Shown here: in pieces, positions 12,024-33,273 of the stretch
Layout: every line of letters begins with the position of its first letter
Position numbering within the stretch: position 1 is the first letter of the stretch
Assembly (NCBI RefSeq): GCF_040833975.1
Contig: NZ_CP162130.1
Span: 2,874,001 to 2,938,000 of the forward strand
Direction: 5' to 3'
DNA from: Leptospira sp. WS92.C1
Lineage (GTDB): Bacteria > Spirochaetota > Leptospiria > Leptospirales > Leptospiraceae
Length of the DNA stretch: 64,000 nucleotides
Made by a program: the position numbers and the translations under genes
The notes under the pieces: model-generated
Databases searched by the model: none
Told to the model about the DNA's origin: nothing
The model's input: only the letters and a program-made list of their open reading frames with translations

Positions 12024-13304
12024 TCAACCTAAAATGCAAACAGGAGAAAATCCGCCTTCAGGAGCTCGAAAATTAGTAGTTTGTCCTTGATACAAACGTG
12101 CAGCTAAAAGTAGGATCTCCTCTCTAAAAACGTAAACACGCAAATCCATTTTATAAGGAACCTTTTTCCCGTCCTTGAGAAGGATTCTTTCCGAAGGAGG
12201 GATGAACTCTTGAAAGATATTTTCACCATCAAGAATGTTCTGAAACGTAGATTTTGTCAATTTATCACCGCGATATACGGCTTTACTTCCAAAACCAAAT
12301 ACGGGTTTGAAAAAGAATTTTTTTCTCTCAGACCAGAGCTGCTCCGAATTTTTTCGTTTCACAAGACCCGTCAACGGGATCGAATTCGATAAGATCCTTT
12401 GATCCTCTTTGGAAACACCCGCAGATTGTAGGAATTCCTCGTTTTTCCAAAAAAGAAAATTTGTCTTCTTTGCATACAGTTCGTAATCCAAGGGATTCGG
12501 AGTTACGACCACATTCTCCTTTTCCCAGGCGGACCGAATCTTGGATTGTTCCGACTTTGAAAGATAAAAATCCGTAAGACGATTGTAAATAAGATCGATT
12601 CTTTGATTCTCATAATAAAGAAAGCCGTCCTCATCAAGTCGCAAAAACTCCGGCGAAACGATTTCCGATCGAATTCCAAAATTCGAAAACAAATCTCGGA
12701 ACAAAAGAAATTCGGGATACAGAAACTGATCTTTGGGTGTTTCGTCCACGATCGCAATGAATTTTGGTAGACCTTGTTTTCCGGCAGAATTCCATTCTTC
12801 CAAAAATATCTGAACAAATTTTCTTTCAAGGTCTTTAGTGTCTTTCAGCTGCACAAGGGATTTTATATCTTTTGGCAGCTCAAGGGCCTCAATGTCTTTC
12901 GACAATACAAGTGCTTCCGTCATCTCCGTACAACATTCTTTTTGAGCCTCTATAAGTTTCGTCTGTAAAAATGCCCCACCCGCATTTGTATTGATTTCAA
13001 TCAACTTAGGACCGTCTTCCGAAAGATGAAAGTCGAAGCTTAAAAAAACACCACCTTCCGAAAAACGATTTCCGAGGGATGACGGAAATTCTTTTAAGAT
13101 TTCTTGTCTAAAGTTTTTGTATTTAAGAATTTTCTGAATTGTAGTAATCGTAAGTTTCATCAATTTCAAATCGACTATATCCACAAAGGTCGCGCTTGAA
13201 GAAAAAAAGCGTTCCGATAATAAGTTCGTATCCAGAAATTCAGGTTCTACCAGATTTTTGATTTTTTCAACAAAACGTTTTTCTAATATATCTTTTTCAA
13301 GCAT
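12024..13304 (-). CDS. ATP-grasp-fold protein of unknown substrate
   Basis: A protein of 426 residues from the ATG at 13304; an extension to 13391 is open but looks non-coding. A metal-ligand motif E-x-N-x-N is seen at 103-107 (LIEINTNAGGAFL). The ATP-binding lysine segment FFKPVFGFGSKAVYRG comes much later, near residue 340, followed by MDLRVYVF. In ordinary ATP-grasp enzymes the E-x-N pair comes after the lysine segment, so the order suggests a permuted or unusual arrangement. It probably ligates a carboxylate to an amine or thiol. The residues around 165-185 are repetitive (LPKDIKSLVQLKDTKDL). No biosynthetic partner is adjacent. Confidence 0.65.
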   Translation of the reverse strand: MLEKDILEKRFVEKIKNLVEPEFLDTNLLSERFFSSSATFVDIVDLKLMKLTITTIQKILKYKNFRQEILKEFPSSLGNRFSEGGVFLSFDFHLSEDGPKLIEINTNAGGAFLQTKLIEAQKECCTEMTEALVLSKDIEALELPKDIKSLVQLKDTKDLERKFVQIFLEEWNSAGKQGLPKFIAIVDETPKDQFLYPEFLLFRDLFSNFGIRSEIVSPEFLRLDEDGFLYYENQRIDLIYNRLTDFYLSKSEQSKIRSAWEKENVVVTPNPLDYELYAKKTNFLFWKNEEFLQSAGVSKEDQRILSNSIPLTGLVKRKNSEQLWSERKKFFFKPVFGFGSKAVYRGDKLTKSTFQNILDGENIFQEFIPPSERILLKDGKKVPYKMDLRVYVFREEILLLAARLYQGQTTNFRAPEGGFSPVCILG

Positions 13305-13419
13305 GATACATTGACATTCCTGATTGAATACTTTTGAAATTGTAATCATTGTATTGATCCGTAAACGACCGAATTTGTTAATGCATTCCAATCCGAATTT
13401 GTTAAATCATATATAGAAT

Positions 13420-13869
13420 TCATTTTGTGTCCTTTGTATTCGATGAAAGTAAATTTAGCTTTCCGATCCATTCTTCCGAATAACTTCGAATCATATCCCT
13501 GACTTTGCGGAATTCATCGAATACCTCGGTTTCGGTTCCGACGGCCTTGGCGGGGTCCGGAAAGTTATGATGAAACCGGATCGCCTTGGAAGGAAAATAC
13601 GGACAGTTCTCTTTTGCGTGATCGCAAACAGTAAGAATATAATCAAAATCCAAATTCTTATACTCGTTGATATGATTGGAAGTATGACTGGAAATATCGA
13701 TTCCCGCTTCCTTCATCACGGAAATCGCTTTGGGATTGACCCCGTGAGTTTCAATTCCCGCGCTAAAGATAGTCGCGTGATCGCCCGCAAAATGACGCAA
13801 CCACCCTTCTGCGATTTGACTTCGGCAACTGTTTCCTGTGCAGAGCACGAGTATGTTCGGTTTATTCAT
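13420..13869 (-). CDS. arsC: Arsenate reductase, thioredoxin-coupled
   Basis: A 149-residue low-molecular-weight phosphatase-fold enzyme that reduces arsenate to arsenite. The P-loop CTGNSCRS starts with nucleophile Cys10, and the relay cysteines are Cys82 and Cys89 (TVCDHAKENCPYF), the same positions as in the thioredoxin-dependent pI258 enzyme. The start overlaps the arsR stop as TGATG, so the two are translationally coupled. No arsenite pump (arsB/acr3) is in the window, so export must be encoded elsewhere. It is the distal gene of the operon. Confidence 0.94.
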   Translation of the reverse strand: MNKPNILVLCTGNSCRSQIAEGWLRHFAGDHATIFSAGIETHGVNPKAISVMKEAGIDISSHTSNHINEYKNLDFDYILTVCDHAKENCPYFPSKAIRFHHNFPDPAKAVGTETEVFDEFRKVRDMIRSYSEEWIGKLNLLSSNTKDTK

Positions 13870-14210
13870 CAGCAGCAGTTTTCTCCTTGTGGTTTGTATT
13901 GATTGAGGTCAGTGAAAAATTCGGTAAGATCGTGCTGGAATTCCTCCAAGCGCGACCAGTTGATACAATAACAAGATTTCTTTCCTTCTGTTTCTCCCGT
14001 GATCAATCCGATATCCTTGAGTTCTTTGAGATGTTGCGAAACCGTAGCCTGTGCCAAGGGAAGAACCTCCACAACCTCGCCGCAGACACACACCTTTCTT
14101 TGAGCGACCATGAGGAGAATGGACAATCGAGCCGGATGAGCAAACGCCTTTGAAAAGTCGGCGAGCAAACGGGTATCTTCCGTGAATTCAGCTTTTTTGT
14201 TGATTGCCAT
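13869..14210 (-). CDS. arsR: ArsR-family metalloregulator
   Basis: A 113-residue winged-helix repressor. The recognition helix region reads PLAQATVSQHLKELKDIGLI (51-70). Candidate arsenite ligands are Cys41 and Cys43 (VCVCGE), Cys80 and Cys82 (SCYC) and the terminal Cys112-Cys113. The CVCGE pair sits where classic ArsR has its metal site. It should release DNA on binding As(III)/Sb(III). It is immediately downstream of a perfect 9-bp inverted repeat and co-transcribed with arsC. Confidence 0.92.
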   Translation of the reverse strand: MAINKKAEFTEDTRLLADFSKAFAHPARLSILLMVAQRKVCVCGEVVEVLPLAQATVSQHLKELKDIGLITGETEGKKSCYCINWSRLEEFQHDLTEFFTDLNQYKPQGENCC

Positions 14211-14233
14211 ATCGTATATCGTAAATATACGAT
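14211..14233. promoter_or_regulatory. Likely ArsR operator
   Basis: Perfect inverted repeat ATCGTATAT-N5-ATATACGAT directly upstream of the arsR ATG, so a bound dimer would cover the promoter or start of arsRC. It also lies between arsRC and the divergent broken GNAT gene and could control both. Confidence 0.75.
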
Positions 14234-14286
14234 GATAAAAAACAAGATTTTTTTCAAAGTAAAATTCAAATTTTACAGCCTATAAT

Positions 14287-14619
14287 TTGTGGATGGAACA
14301 GATGAGTTTGATTTATCACCCGAAGCGGAAAAACGTTATTTCGCTGTTACGGACAGCAAATCTTCCTACGGATGATTTGCTGAATCTAGATCTAAGCAAT
14401 TTTATCGGCTATGAAAAGGATGCAAGGATGATCGGAATCATCGGGTTGGAGCAAACAGGGAATTACGCTCTTCTGCGGTCTTTGGTCGTTTCAGATCTGT
14501 ATAAAAATTAAGGTATAGGAACCCTCTTCGTTCGAAAATTGGAAGGACACGCACTCTCTTTAGAAATAAAACGTTTGTATCTTCTGGCGACGAATGCTGA
14601 AAGTTTTTTCTATCCTTAG
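14287..14619 (+). pseudogene. GNAT acetyltransferase remnant (arsN2-like), in-frame stop
   Basis: The frame starting near 14287-14302 reads MSLIYHPKRKNVISLLRTAN and then GIIGLEQTGNYALLRSLVV before a TAA at 14509-14511. Reading on in the same frame gives GIGTLFVRKLEGHAL and RLYLLATNAESFF, the rest of the acetyl-CoA binding core, ending in a second stop at 14617-14619 where the last strand and helix should follow. It is therefore a GNAT with an internal stop and a missing C-terminus. Divergent orientation to arsRC and the family pattern suggest ArsN2, an acetyltransferase common in arsenic operons. The P-loop position (KN*GIG) is exactly where the stop falls. Confidence 0.72.
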
Positions 14620-14955
14620 CATGATTTTATTTTGATTTGTAGAAACCTGCGTCATTCCTTTTGAACCGCTGATGTATTTTTATATATATATTTAATAACT
14701 TTGAGCAACGACCTGCCGTTCTTGGTTTTGTAAAAAAGTCCACCGTAAATTTTACTGGAAAACGGACTTAAGTCCGTTTCAAGAAAAATTTCACCGAAGA
14801 TATTTGTAGGAACTCCGACAGTTCGTTCAAAAAAAGAATCCGAATCATTCCCGTTCGGATTTTTAAAATCCTGTCAATCATCTTCGGCTCTTCCCGCAAT
14901 AGAGTCTTCCGTCTTCTTTTAAAATTGACGAACGCGGTTTACCTCTTTTTTCGAG
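14620..14955. repeat. Spacer with composite dispersed repeat
   Basis: No gene is supported. At about 14736-14779 it carries AAGTCCACCGTAA, then GGAAAACGGACTTAAGTCCG, matching the arrangement at 51.1 kb, and at 14806-14820 the motif GTAGGAACTCCGACA. It is another copy of the composite intergenic repeat. Confidence 0.7.
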
Positions 14956-15963
<1,008 letters not shown>

Positions 15964-15968
15964 AGGAG

Positions 15969-16169
15969 TTAGTTATCTTCTTTTGCCTTCTTGACTTTTG
16001 GCTCCAGAACTACGCGGTCTTTGTAAAAACCGCAGGTAGGACAGATCCTATGTGGAAGTTTGTAGGAATTACAATTAGAACAAGGAACCAAATTTGGTTT
16101 TCCGATGGCATGATGGGCCCGTTTTGTCCTTACTTTTGATTTCGATTTGCGTCTTTTGGGAACTGCCAT
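15969..16169 (-). CDS. rpmF: Ribosomal protein L32
   Basis: A 66-residue basic protein of the large ribosomal subunit. The N-terminus [12 protein letters not shown] is diagnostic, and a zinc ribbon is kept (CSNC ... CPTC), making this the C+ form. It is followed after 5 bp by plsX. Confidence 0.97.
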   Translation of the reverse strand: MAVPKRRKSKSKVRTKRAHHAIGKPNLVPCSNCNSYKLPHRICPTCGFYKDRVVLEPKVKKAKEDN

Positions 16170-16238
16170 TGATTTCCTCTTGGGAAAATGAATTGTTAAA
16201 CAATAGTTTTTTGAAGCCGGTATTCCTCAACTATTATT

Positions 16239-16876
16239 TCATGGAAACTCGAGGATTGATCCGATTTTAGAAAGAGAATCCATAAATTCCACTGCTTCTT
16301 TTCTTTTTCCGTAAAGAGAAGAACGATTGAATACGAGGCGGGCGGAAGATTCTAAAATTATGTCCAATTCTTTCAGTCCGTTCGCCTTCAAGGTTCCGCC
16401 CGTAGACACAAGATCCACTATACAATCGGAAAGACCGACTAAGGGAGCAAGTTCGATACTTCCGTAAAGTTTGAAAATCTCGCAGGACAAACCTTTGTGA
16501 AAAAAGAATTCTCTGGCAAGATTCGGATACTTCGTTGCGACCCGAATCTTACGATGACGCGCTTCGAGAGTAAATCCTTCCGGAGCGGCAAGAGAAAGTC
16601 TGCATTTGCCGATCTGCAGATCGAGCGGCGTCGCAAGATCATATCCACCTTCTTTGAGGACGTCCCAGCCGCAGATTCCGGCATCTGCAGCGCATTGTTC
16701 CACGTAGGTCGCCACGTCCTGGGATCGCACCAGAAGAATCCGGATTCTTCCCATAGGGTCGTTATAAATGAGCTCTTTGGAATCGGGATCAGGTTTAGAG
16801 GAAAGCCAACCTTTGGAGATCATCAGATCGATGCTCTCCGTAGCGAGTCTTCCTTTGGGCAAAGCCAGCGTAAGCA

Positions 16877-16877
<1 letters not shown>
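16239..16877 (-). CDS. hisG: ATP phosphoribosyltransferase, short form
   Basis: First step of histidine synthesis. The 212-residue length identifies the short HisG_S form, which lacks the C-terminal regulatory domain and needs the HisRS-like partner HisZ. N-terminal LALPKGRL and the PRPP-binding segment near [15 protein letters not shown] are clear. No hisZ is in the window. Its start overlaps the stop of the TPR gene by one base (16877), so it is translationally coupled to an unrelated gene. Confidence 0.94.
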
Positions 16878-17620
<743 letters not shown>

Positions 17621-17642
17621 ATCAATTCCTTAATCCCGGATA

Positions 17643-19335
<1,693 letters not shown>

Positions 19336-19383
19336 TTACTCGGCTAAAATGGTAGTCTGGGATCCGTCTGGAATGTTCGGGGG

Positions 19384-20068
19384 TCATCGATCCAGAATCT
19401 CGAGGATCTTGCTAATTACACTATTTTTGGAGAGGATATCAGTGTCAATCAGGATTGCGTCCTTTGCCTGATAGAGGGGGGCAATCTCGCGTTCCGTATC
19501 CGATTTGTCGCGAAGAAAGATCTCTCTTTCGATCTCGTCTTGATCCGCTTCGATCCCCTGCTCTTTCAACTGAAGCGTTCTTCTTTCGGCACGGATTTTG
19601 GAAGAAGCGGTAAGAAAGAATTTGAATCTCGCATCCGGAAACACTTCGGTTCCGATATCTCTCCCGTCCATGATCAACTTATGAAGTTTAGCCAAAGAAT
19701 GGAGTTCTTTATTTACGAAGTCTCTGTAGATTCTTTGATTTGCGATGTGTTTGATCTCTCTGGTGATTTCAGGAGTTCGGATCGCAAGAGAAACGTCCTC
19801 TCCGTTGAGGAAAATTCGATTTTCATTCCCGGAGGAAAATTCGCAAAGAATGTGAGCATCCGTTATGGAATTTTTGGCTTCGGAAGTTTTGACCCAATCT
19901 TCAAACGTGCCCGCGTTAGACGAGCCTTGAAATAATCTGTGGAGATATAAGGTTACGGCTCTGTAAAAAGCTCCGGTATCTAAGTAATTATAACCTATCT
20001 TTTCCGCGATCCGTCTCGCGACCGTACTTTTGCCGGAACCAGCAGGGCCGTCCAAGGCGATTACGTTC

Positions 20069-20076
<8 letters not shown>
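19384..20076 (-). CDS. cmk: Cytidylate kinase
   Basis: Phosphorylates CMP/dCMP with ATP. 230 residues with P-loop [13 protein letters not shown] at 10-22, [11 protein letters not shown] and [20 protein letters not shown]. The start overlaps the end of aroA by 8 bp. The aroA-cmk-rpsA order is widespread in bacteria. Confidence 0.96.
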
Positions 20077-22285
<2,209 letters not shown>

Positions 22286-22289
<4 letters not shown>

Positions 22290-23377
22290 AGGATTTGTGG
22301 GGACATCGGATAGGAACCGAGAACCCGGAGAAAAATCGTATTCTCTTTCAGACCGGAAAGAACGGCTTGGATGGATTCGTCTTTTTGATGACCGTGAAAA
22401 TCGATAAAGAAGTTATACTCCCAGGAATTTCTTCGAGTGGGTCTGGATTCTATCTTTGTAAGATTGAGCTGATGATCAAAAAAAGGTTTGAGTACCCGAT
22501 ACAAAGCTCCGGGTTTATCGGGACAGGAAAAAACCACGGAAGTTTTATCGTTTCCGGTGGGAGGACATTGATTTTTTCCTATGATCAAAAATCGAGTCGT
22601 GTTGTCCGCGAGATCTTCGATGGATTCCCGAATCAAACTGAGTCCGTAAATTTCAGCTGCGATCAGAGACGCGATCGCGGCACATCCTTCTTTTTTTTCG
22701 GCCACGATCTGCGCGGCCTTTGCGGTGGAAGACGTTTCCACAATTTCCACATGAGGAAGATTTGCGGCGAGCCAATTCTTACATTGAGAATTGGCGATCT
22801 TGATTCCGTATAAAGTTTTGATCTTGGAAAGATCGTGTTCGAATCCGAGTAAGCTGATGCTGATTCTTAAATAGTGTTCCGAATAGATGAGAAGATCCGA
22901 AATCAAAAATTGATCCAAGGTGGAATTGACCAACCCTTCGCTTGAGTTTTCCACGGGAACCACTCCGTAATCGATCTTATCCGTTTCCACAGCGCGAAAC
23001 ACATCCGGGATGGAATTGAATTCCAACGCGTTGATGGATGCTCCGAATCGGGCGCGAACCGCTTGATTGGAAAAAGAACCCGCGGGTCCGAGATATCCTA
23101 CTTCGAGTCCTTTTTCGACCGAGATCGATCCGGACATGATCTCGCGATAAATCGCGATGAGGACCTTATCAGGAAGAGGTCCTGCGCTCAGAGACTTTAT
23201 CTTTTCATAAACTTCTTTTTCCCGATCGGGACGAAAGACGGGTTCGTTTCTTTCCCGTTTGATTTCGCCGATTTTGGACGCAAACTCCGCGCGATTCTGA
23301 ATCGCTTTTACGATTTCTTGATCCAAGGAATCGATTTGATCCCGAAAGGTTTTTAGTTTTTGATCGAGGTCACTCAT
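22286..23377 (-). CDS. pheA: Chorismate mutase / prephenate dehydratase (P-protein)
   Basis: Bifunctional enzyme of 363 residues for phenylalanine synthesis. Residues 1-85 are an AroQ chorismate mutase with the expected Arg/Lys/Asp-Arg-Glu set (FRDQID, NRAEFA, GEIKRE, RPDRE). Residues about 92-275 are prephenate dehydratase ([21 protein letters not shown]) and the C-terminus is an ACT domain with the ESRP Phe-binding motif, so feedback inhibition is likely. I prefer the ATG at 23377 (MSDLDQ), which overlaps the scpB stop as ATGAGTGA, over a start at 23392. Confidence 0.95.
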
Positions 23378-23899
23378 TTTCGAGGAGATCATCCAAGTTT
23401 TCGAATTTTAGCTCTTTTACTTCTACGGGCGCCGGAAGATCCGATAGTTTATTCAATCCAAAATGAATCAAGAATTCTTTCGTGGTTCCATACAACGCAG
23501 GTCTTCCGGGAACTTCCTTGTTCCCGATCGGTTTGATCAGTTTTTTAGAGATCAAAGAAGTTACCATCGCCCGAGAAGAAACTCCCCGGATTTCGTCTAT
23601 CTCCGGAAGTGTGATGGGTTGTTTGTAGGCTATGATTGCAAGAGTGTCCAAACTGGATCTGGAAAGTTGTTCTCTTCTTTTTTCTTTAAAGATATGTCCC
23701 AACAGTTCTGCAAAACTTTCATTGGTTACGAACTGATAGGCTCCGGCGATTTCTCTCAGAAGAAAGCCGCCGTTTTTTTCGGAATAGTCTAAGATGAGTT
23801 CGTCCAGAATTTCTCGAGCGTCAGTTTTTTCGACTCCGGCGGATTTCGCGATACTCGCCAATTTTAAGGGTTCACCGGAAACAAAAAGTAATGCTTCGA

Positions 23900-24685
<786 letters not shown>

Positions 24686-24698
24686 TCAAAGACGACCC

Positions 24699-26136
<1,438 letters not shown>

Positions 26137-26141
26137 TGAAA

Positions 26142-29365
<3,224 letters not shown>

Positions 29366-29366
<1 letters not shown>

Positions 29367-29860
29367 TAGTCTGCCTCTTGTTCAAAATTGATCAGGACCG
29401 ATAGGTTCAGATTGAGTATCAACGTATCGTCCGCTTGGCTGACAGATTCGATCAAAGAACTGTAATTGAGAGTCAGATCGTCGGTCGCTTTACTGATCTT
29501 ATCGTGTTGAATCTTGATCACCTGTTTTACCATATCCACGAGAATACCGGCCCGTTTTTCTTCATGAACCACCACAATGATTCTTGTGGAAGGAATGATT
29601 TCGCTGTAGCCGATTCCAAAAACCTGTTTCAAATCTAATATCGGAATGATCTCACCTCTAAGATTAATCACTCCTAAAATATAATCCTCTCCATTCGGAA
29701 TTCTCGTAATCGGAACGGGTTTGAGAATTTCATGGATCATCAGAATATCGATTCCGAAAATCTCCGCTTCCACATTGAAGGTTAGATATTCTTTTTGGGA
29801 TTCAGTAATTTTATCCGCTTCCAAGGATTCAAGATATTGTTTATTATCAAATGAGGCCAT
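29366..29860 (-). CDS. cheW: Chemotaxis coupling protein CheW
   Basis: SH3-like adaptor linking chemoreceptors to CheA, 164 residues. EYLTFNVEAEIFGIDILMI, ITRIPNGEDYILGVINLRGE and IPILDLKQVFGIG are standard CheW segments. It begins the cheW-cheA-cheB-cheY run, and its stop shares one base with the cheA start. The 146 bp upstream, to fthC, probably hold the operon promoter. Confidence 0.94.
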
Positions 29861-30006
29861 GAGTCAGGTGATTCTCCATACAAAATCCAGGATCAATATA
29901 TAAAACAGAGAGCAATTTGTTTTTCAAGAAAATTCGAAAGAAAGAAATCCTCAAACGCAAAAATTCTTACACTATACTTGGAAATAGACAGTATTTTACC
30001 GTTTTT

Positions 30007-30537
30007 TCAGACGATTTGATAGATTTTTTTCTCCGTAATCACACAACCAACTCTTATGTCGTGATCTTCTTTTTCAAACATCGCCGGAAAAAGTTCTTCA
30101 TAGGTGAGACCAATCAGTTTGTTGGGATTGACATCGTATAAAGTTCTGTCATAAAAACCGGCTCCACGTCCGAGTCGATAACCACGCTCATCATAACCTA
30201 AAGCGGGAACAAGGATCAGGTCCGCTTTGTGAAAATCCAATATTTTACTTCCGATCGGTTCCATGATTCCAAAAGGTCCGTCTTCCCAACCTTCCGGAAA
30301 AATGAATTCCAGCTTTTGACCCATCATCTTTGGAAAATAAATTTCTTTATCGGACCGGTTCCAACCCAGAATCTCCGGGTCCACCTTTACTTCCCAACGA
30401 TCCGGCGCATACGCTATGATTTTTTGCGCGTCGGCCGTCACTTCTCTTAACAATTCCAGGATTTGCAGATCTTTTTCCTGTCTTTTTTCCAAAAGTGTGA
30501 GGAGAGTTCGGAGTGCGTTTCTAGACTGCAGTTTCAA
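30007..30537 (-). CDS. 5-formyltetrahydrofolate cyclo-ligase
   Basis: ATP-dependent conversion of 5-formyl-THF to 5,10-methenyl-THF. 176 residues; the C-terminal LVPALGYDERGYRLGRGAGFYDRTL matches the family signature and is followed by GLTYEELFP. The zapA gene lies 39 bp upstream, echoing the zapA-ssrS-ygfA arrangement of gammaproteobacteria, but the gap here is too short for a 6S RNA. Confidence 0.93.
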   Translation of the reverse strand: MKLQSRNALRTLLTLLEKRQEKDLQILELLREVTADAQKIIAYAPDRWEVKVDPEILGWNRSDKEIYFPKMMGQKLEFIFPEGWEDGPFGIMEPIGSKILDFHKADLILVPALGYDERGYRLGRGAGFYDRTLYDVNPNKLIGLTYEELFPAMFEKEDHDIRVGCVITEKKIYQIV

Positions 30538-30576
30538 TGAAAATTACTAAGGATCAAATTTAGAAGGAAAGAAAAC

Positions 30577-30891
30577 TCAGAGATCTCCTATGATTCCTTC
30601 CTCCAACATCGTAATCAGCTTGCGGGTTTTTTCTTCGATCTCAACCGTTCCCGTCGTAGAACCCGGGGTCGGATCATTTTTGATTTCTTTCACTTGCTGC
30701 AATTCATCCGCAAAATTCAATGCGGCTAAAATCGCCAATTTTTGACGAGAAGCCCCGGGCATCCCAGCTCCCAATTCTCTGAGTTTTCGATCTACCTGAT
30801 CCGCGAGGGCTTGGATATAATCCTCTCCCGTTTCTCCGAGAATGGTGTATTCCTCACCCAGGATTCTGACTTTTACCCTGCGAGGTTCCAA
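30577..30891 (-). CDS. zapA: Cell division protein ZapA
   Basis: FtsZ-bundling protein of 104 residues: N-terminal beta-hairpin (VKVRILGEEYTILGE), YIQALADQVDRKLREL helix and LAILAALNFADELQQVK coiled coil. The start is TTG at 30891: no ATG fits, and a GAGG motif sits about 7 bases upstream. That Shine-Dalgarno overlaps the TGA of the preceding gene, indicating coupled translation. Confidence 0.88.
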   Translation of the reverse strand: MEPRRVKVRILGEEYTILGETGEDYIQALADQVDRKLRELGAGMPGASRQKLAILAALNFADELQQVKEIKNDPTPGSTTGTVEIEEKTRKLITMLEEGIIGDL

Positions 30892-30899
30892 TGAAAACC

Positions 30900-31561
<662 letters not shown>

Positions 31562-31597
31562 CTGATTCTCCTTAAAAAAACGATTCTCTGAAAACAG

Positions 31598-31623
31598 AAA
31601 AAGCCCTGTAAGTTTACAGGGCT
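31598..31623 (-). terminator. Intrinsic terminator after rplT
   Basis: Perfect 10-bp inverted repeat AGCCCTGTAA / TTACAGGGCT (31602-31611 and 31614-31623). On the minus strand it is followed by CTTTTTCTG. It ends the infC-rpmI-rplT transcript. Confidence 0.88.
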
Positions 31624-31649
31624 GTCGACTTCCGGTCAAGCAGGATTGA

Positions 31650-32003
31650 TTATCCGGTTACTTTGATTTTTTCAACCAGGGCATTGAATACTTCCCGGTC
31701 GCTAAAAGCCAGTTCCGCAAGAGATTTGCGATCCATATCGATTCCCAATTTTTTTAGGGAATTCATAAATACGGAATAAGACAAACCATTTTCTCTCGCA
31801 GCAGCGTTAATTCTTATGATCCAGAGTTTACGAAAATCTCTTTTCTTCGCTTTCCGATCGCGATAGGCCCATTGCCCCGCTTTCATTACCGCACTTTTTG
31901 CCGTTCTATACAGTTTAGAACGAGCGCCGCGGAATCCTTTGGCGTCCTTTAGGACTTTTCTTCTTCTGTTTTTGTGGATGGTTCCGTTGACCGCTCTAGG
32001 CAT
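31650..32003 (-). CDS. rplT: Ribosomal protein L20
   Basis: 117-residue basic large-subunit protein; [20 protein letters not shown] and [16 protein letters not shown] are typical. It overlaps the rpmI stop as TAATG, so expression is coupled. In many bacteria L20 represses this operon by binding the leader. Confidence 0.97.
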   Translation of the reverse strand: MPRAVNGTIHKNRRRKVLKDAKGFRGARSKLYRTAKSAVMKAGQWAYRDRKAKKRDFRKLWIIRINAAARENGLSYSVFMNSLKKLGIDMDRKSLAELAFSDREVFNALVEKIKVTG

Positions 32004-32206
32004 TATCGCGCTCCGTAAGGCATTAATCTAACTATGGATTTCCAGTCAGAATTATTGACCAAGGTCAAACCGCGAAGACGTCTTCTTCTTTTCGGTCCCT
32101 TTTTGGTCAAGATGTGACGGGTGTTCATACTCTTGCGTTTGATTTTGTTGTGCTTTGTGAACTTGAAACGCTTTGCTGCGGCTCTGTTCGTCTTCAACTT
32201 GGGCAT
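32003..32206 (-). CDS. rpmI: Ribosomal protein L35
   Basis: 67 residues, [15 protein letters not shown] start and [16 protein letters not shown] are diagnostic. Middle gene of infC-rpmI-rplT. Confidence 0.97.
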   Translation of the reverse strand: MPKLKTNRAAAKRFKFTKHNKIKRKSMNTRHILTKKGPKRRRRLRGLTLVNNSDWKSIVRLMPYGAR

Positions 32207-32238
32207 CTTAATCTACCTTCGATCCTATATTCCGGGAA

Positions 32239-33238
<1,000 letters not shown>

Positions 33239-33267
33239 AAGGATAGGATCCAGAAGACCCTATCCTT
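33239..33267 (-). terminator. Hairpin at the end of thrS
   Basis: Perfect 9-bp stem AAGGATAGG / CCTATCCTT with an 11-nt loop, six bases beyond the thrS stop on the minus strand. The T-run is weak, so termination is likely but not certain. Confidence 0.5.
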
Positions 33268-33273
33268 GACAAA

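Noticed and set aside
30538..30576. 6S RNA between zapA and the cyclo-ligase gene
   Set aside because: The gap is only 39 bp, too short for ssrS.
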